From Hibiscus mutabilis (Eukaryota > Streptophyta > Magnoliopsida > Malvales > Malvaceae), in the NCBI GenBank assembly GCA_019671005.1, contig CM033725.1:33626678-33690677 (forward strand): a stretch of 64,000 bases of DNA. Reading direction: 5' to 3'. The translations under genes and the position numbers were made by a program. The notes below the pieces were generated by a model. The model saw only the letters and a list, made by a program, of their open reading frames with translations, had not been told where the DNA came from and made no database searches. Positions 60,747 through 64,000 of this stretch are shown here, piece after piece. The first letter of the stretch is position 1; each line of letters starts with the position of its first letter.

Positions 60747-61721
60747 TGTTAGAAAATAAGCATTAATCCAAGAAATAAAATAGACAATAACATGAAATAT
60801 TGAATTTGTTGAATCGAACAGAATAAAATTAATAATTTGAAATTAAAATTGAAAAAACAATAACAAAAATTGAAATTGTTTACTTGTATTCAGATAACAA
60901 TTTGGACGAACATATTTTTTGAGGCCTAGGAAATCACAGTTTCTTTAAGATAGATTCGCATGCTCCTATGGTGCTTGAGAAACATTGGGCGTCTATTTCC
61001 CAAGATAAAACAACAGAATGAGCTCATTAGTAGCACATCTACATTGATCAATGAACTGTAAAATCATCTTCCTCTATCACCAAAAAAATAGCTTCGAAAA
61101 TCACATAGTAAAAGTAATTGAAAATTCTCTATGTGTTGTTAAACCTAGTAGGTTTACACGGTATTTATAGGGGTTTCACATGGGAGAATAATTGGAAATA
61201 ATATATTCTGAAATTAAGATCATCAATATTGTAAATGAATAAATATAGGAATAAGTCATTAATACCGTATATATTCGAATATATATATTTCATGAACTAT
61301 AAGACATTATCAAAATAGTATCCAAATTAAAGGAGTCATTAATACAATACCTTGCCATATACTTATTGTTTTAATTCAGAATATTCAAAAAGATATGCCA
61401 TATTTAAGGAAAAAATATTTTAGATTGGGCTTAAATATTCGGAGGCCCATGAAGGTATCGATCGGTTTGGACATTCATGTCGTCCATGTTATGTGGGTAC
61501 GCCCTCAACACCGATATATTCGAATATATATTTCATGAATTGTAAGATATTACCAAAACAATATCAAAATTAAAAGAGTCATCCCATGAAGGGATCAATC
61601 AGTTCAGACATTCACGTCGCCCACGTCATGTGGGTACGCCCCCAACCCCGATGGGTTTTGCGAGCTTCAATTTGTACCCCTACGCATGCGTGTGAGGCAC
61701 AATTTCAACCCAAGTCATTCA
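60747..61721 (-). mobile_element. Ty1/copia LTR-like repeat, uninterrupted copy
   Basis: The repeat has TG...CA ends, 975 bp. The minus strand has a promoter-like CTATAAATA at 61162-61170 with the presumed U3 on its right, which fixes minus orientation. The U3 side contains an internal duplication: the block from CGATATATTCGAATATAT to GGGTACGCCC is present twice (about 61260-61505 and 61510-61640). The other copy (55247-59270) has it once. Confidence 0.7.
61162..61170 (-). promoter_or_regulatory. TATA box of the copia LTR
   Basis: On the minus strand CTATAAATA lies within the LTR, 415 bp from its 3' end. The corresponding site in the split copy (near 55665) has decayed to CTATACTTA. Confidence 0.5.
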
Positions 61722-62587
61722 ATAACTAGAAAGTTGGTTGGTATACATAAACACTTCTCATACTTGATATCCTACCAATATGGTTTAAGAGTTCCTCATT
61801 TTCCTTACACAATTCATAAGTACCTTACTTGGAGCATCAAATTTTCATTTATCACTTAACCATTTTGAGCTTATAAGATGTTGTTGTAAATGTCTCATAT
61901 AGTAGAATATGAAGCCATGATTTCATTATTTAAATAACCACATTTACCCATAGAAAATATGCCCAAAGTCTCCAATTTATCATATTTTTGCAATAATCTC
62001 CCACATGAATGAAATTGATCATTTAATCAAAACATTTTGACTTGATGTGGCGATAGATTCTACGATCGATAGCTATATAGGACATGTATGAAAATTTATA
62101 GAAATATCTCATAAGATCAAAATGGTTAAGTATATTTACTTTACTAGCTGACTAATAGACGTGATATCCTTGAACTATTCTACCGTTTGTGTAAGCGATG
62201 ATATACCTCACACAACTACCTCCGTGGTGAGGTTTTTTAGTTATCATGGTTATGTTCATATGGTTGTGAACATCTCCCTAGTTATGAAAGAGTTTGAGAG
62301 AACTATGCTCTAATAGTTTCCTTGAAGTGCCCCCATTTCACTCTCACATAGGTGACTTACGTTGTTCAGCTTACTGAAACACACAACGATCATTAAAAAC
62401 ATTGCTTAGCCTATTCCAGTTTTGATCATTGTTTACGTCATAGGAACGAACTAGGGAGAAGAACCCCCACAGTAACTGTACAAGGTCTATGCAAGTAGGT
62501 TGTCCCTTTAAACCCAGATCTTGGGGTCTTTAGTAAACTAGGTAGGGTTTTCTTTCACATGGCGCCTTAAATTTTCCTAGGCTTTAG
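61722..62587. other. Copia-associated non-coding sequence
   Basis: This lies between the LTR-like repeat and the end of the RNase H frame. No open frame or polypurine tract is evident. It may be 3' untranslated sequence or part of an LTR of the copia element to the right, or separate spacer. Confidence 0.35.
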
Positions 62588-64000
62588 TCATATTCCTTTC
62601 AATGTTTTCTCAGCATGATCTCGATTTAACTTTTTGGTTAGTAGATCCACAACATTATCTTTTAATCTTACAAAATCAATAGAGATAACTCCATTTGAGA
62701 TCAGTTGTCTAATGATATTTTGTCGATAATGCATATGTCTCAACTTACCATTATACATAAAGTTTTGTTCTCTACCAATTATTTCTTGGTTATCACAATA
62801 TATGCATATTGTGGGCATTGGCTTTAGACATTCAATAATATCCTCTATGAAATTTCAAAGCCATTCAGCTTCTTCTCCAAACTTGTCTAGAGCTGCAAAC
62901 TCATTCTATTGTGGATCTGGTTATAACCATTTGTCTTAAGGATTTCCATAACACAACTCTCCTTCCCAAAGCAAAAAGATATCCACTTGTGCCTTTGGTA
63001 GCTTGAATATCAAATATCCAACTAGCAGCAGAGTATCTTTCTAAAACAACAAGATCTATGGAATAATGCAATCCATAGTCCCGAGTATATCTAAGATGTA
63101 TTAATATTCTCACAATCACTTTCCAGTGGTTTTCACCCAAATTGCTTGTGAATCTCCTTAAACTACTCATAGTAAAAGTAATATCTGGTCTAATGCAACT
63201 CATAAGTTTCATTAGACTGCCTATGACTATTGTATATTCCACTTGATCAACATTTTGACATTTGTTATTGGACAAGTGTTGGCTTGTGTCTATTGGATTT
63301 CTGGCTATAACATAATCATCCTTAAAAAATTTCACATGAATCATTTCCACATAGTGTGACTAAGCCAATATGAGTCATTTAGGTGAACACTTGATTTGGA
63401 TGCCCAAAACTTGTCTAGAGCCACAAACTCATTCTATTGTGGATCTGGTTATAACCATTTGTCTTAAGGATTTCCATAACACGACTCCCCTTCCCAAAGT
63501 GAAAAGATATCCACTTGTGTCTTTGGTATCTTGAATATCAAATATCCAACTAGCAGCAGAGTATCTTTCTAAAACAACAAGATCTACGAAATAATGCAAT
63601 CCATAGTCCCGAGTATATCTAAGATATATTAATATTCTTACAATCACTTTTCAGTGGTTTTCACCCAGATTGCTTGTGAATCTCCTTAAACTACTCATAG
63701 TAAAAGCAATATCTGGTCTAATGCAACTCATAAGTTTCATTAGACTGCCTATGACTATTGCATATTCCACTTGATCAACATTTTGACATTTGTTATTGGA
63801 CAAGTGTTGGCTTGTGTCTATTGGATTTCTGGCTATAACATAATCATCCTTAACAAATTTCACATGAATCATTTCCACATAGTGTGACTAAGTCAATATG
63901 AGTCATTTAGGTGACCACTTAATTTGGATGCCCAAAATCGTATCGGCTAGTCTCATATCTTTCATGTCAAATCTTGAATCTAACATATTTTTGGTGCATT
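62588..64000 (-). pseudogene. Ty1/copia reverse transcriptase end and RNase H, with internal tandem duplication
   Basis: From the right edge the minus strand reads the RT end (FDMKDMRLADTILGIQI, about 63980-63920), then HLSNNKCQNVDQVEY and YAIVIGSLMKLMSCIRPDI, then the RNase H block (LERYSAASWIFD, TSGYLF, VVLWKSL, ARST-like ITRSTIE). This whole part occurs twice in tandem. The RNase H end with EIIGREQNF and VDLLTKKL follows at 62818-62588. In the upstream copy a TGA at 63648-63650 replaces a Trp codon present in the downstream copy. The element continues beyond 64000. Confidence 0.85.
62880..63935 (-). repeat. Tandem duplication, two 528-bp units
   Basis: Positions 62880-63407 and 63408-63935 are near-identical, with landmarks (ACTTGTCTAGAG, CATTTGTCTTAAGGATTTCC, GCAGCAGAGTATC) offset by exactly 528 bp. 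The unit is 176 codons, so it keeps the pol frame. Only about a dozen differences are visible between the copies. Confidence 0.9.

Overview
The window is plant nuclear DNA from a eudicot. It contains spliced genes with GT-AG introns, plant-only gene families and a dense load of LTR retrotransposons. The gene and repeat style recalls a Malvaceae genome such as cotton, but that is an impression from memory and was not tested. Nothing bacterial or viral as a free agent is present, and there is no CRISPR array.

The first 23 kb is gene-bearing. It holds four recognisable loci. The first is the 5' part of a plastid biotin carboxyl carrier protein gene (minus strand; five exons seen, the 3' end lies off the left edge). 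The second is an intronless ZAT-type C2H2 zinc-finger repressor gene (plus strand, 480 aa). The third is a BAG-domain/IQ co-chaperone gene (minus strand) that looks broken by two frameshifts and a stop codon. The fourth is a complete six-exon GAUT13/14-type galacturonosyltransferase gene (plus strand, 532 aa). The gaps between them hold small DNA elements, including a fold-back element with tRNA-like arms and a 402-bp MITE with a perfect 9-bp target duplication. They also hold telomere-like repeats, a solo copia LTR and a gypsy gag relic.

From about 24 kb to the right edge I recognise only transposable-element material. A minus-strand Tat/Ogre-like Ty3/gypsy element supplies an outer frame: a left LTR ending at 27487 and internal pieces at 27.5-28.3 kb and 38.7-44.7 kb. 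A second LTR of the same family ends at 53721. A complete but decayed Tekay/Del-type chromovirus (28298-38724) sits inside the Tat element, in what looks like its protease-RT spacer or intron. Two further truncated chromoviruses of a related family meet head to head at about 48560. From 55.2 kb to the end there are Ty1/copia remains on the minus strand: two LTR-like direct repeats around a gag-protease fragment, and an RT/RNase H fragment with an in-frame 528-bp tandem duplication. The left LTR-like repeat is split by a 3.2-kb Mutator-like element that carries a 56-bp minisatellite.

The genes do not form a pathway. They are unrelated loci serving plastid fatty-acid synthesis, stress transcription, chaperone regulation and Golgi pectin synthesis. 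The observation I find most worth following is a palindromic motif, close to GTATCGATAC, that recurs in clusters in the LTRs of three different retrotransposon families here.
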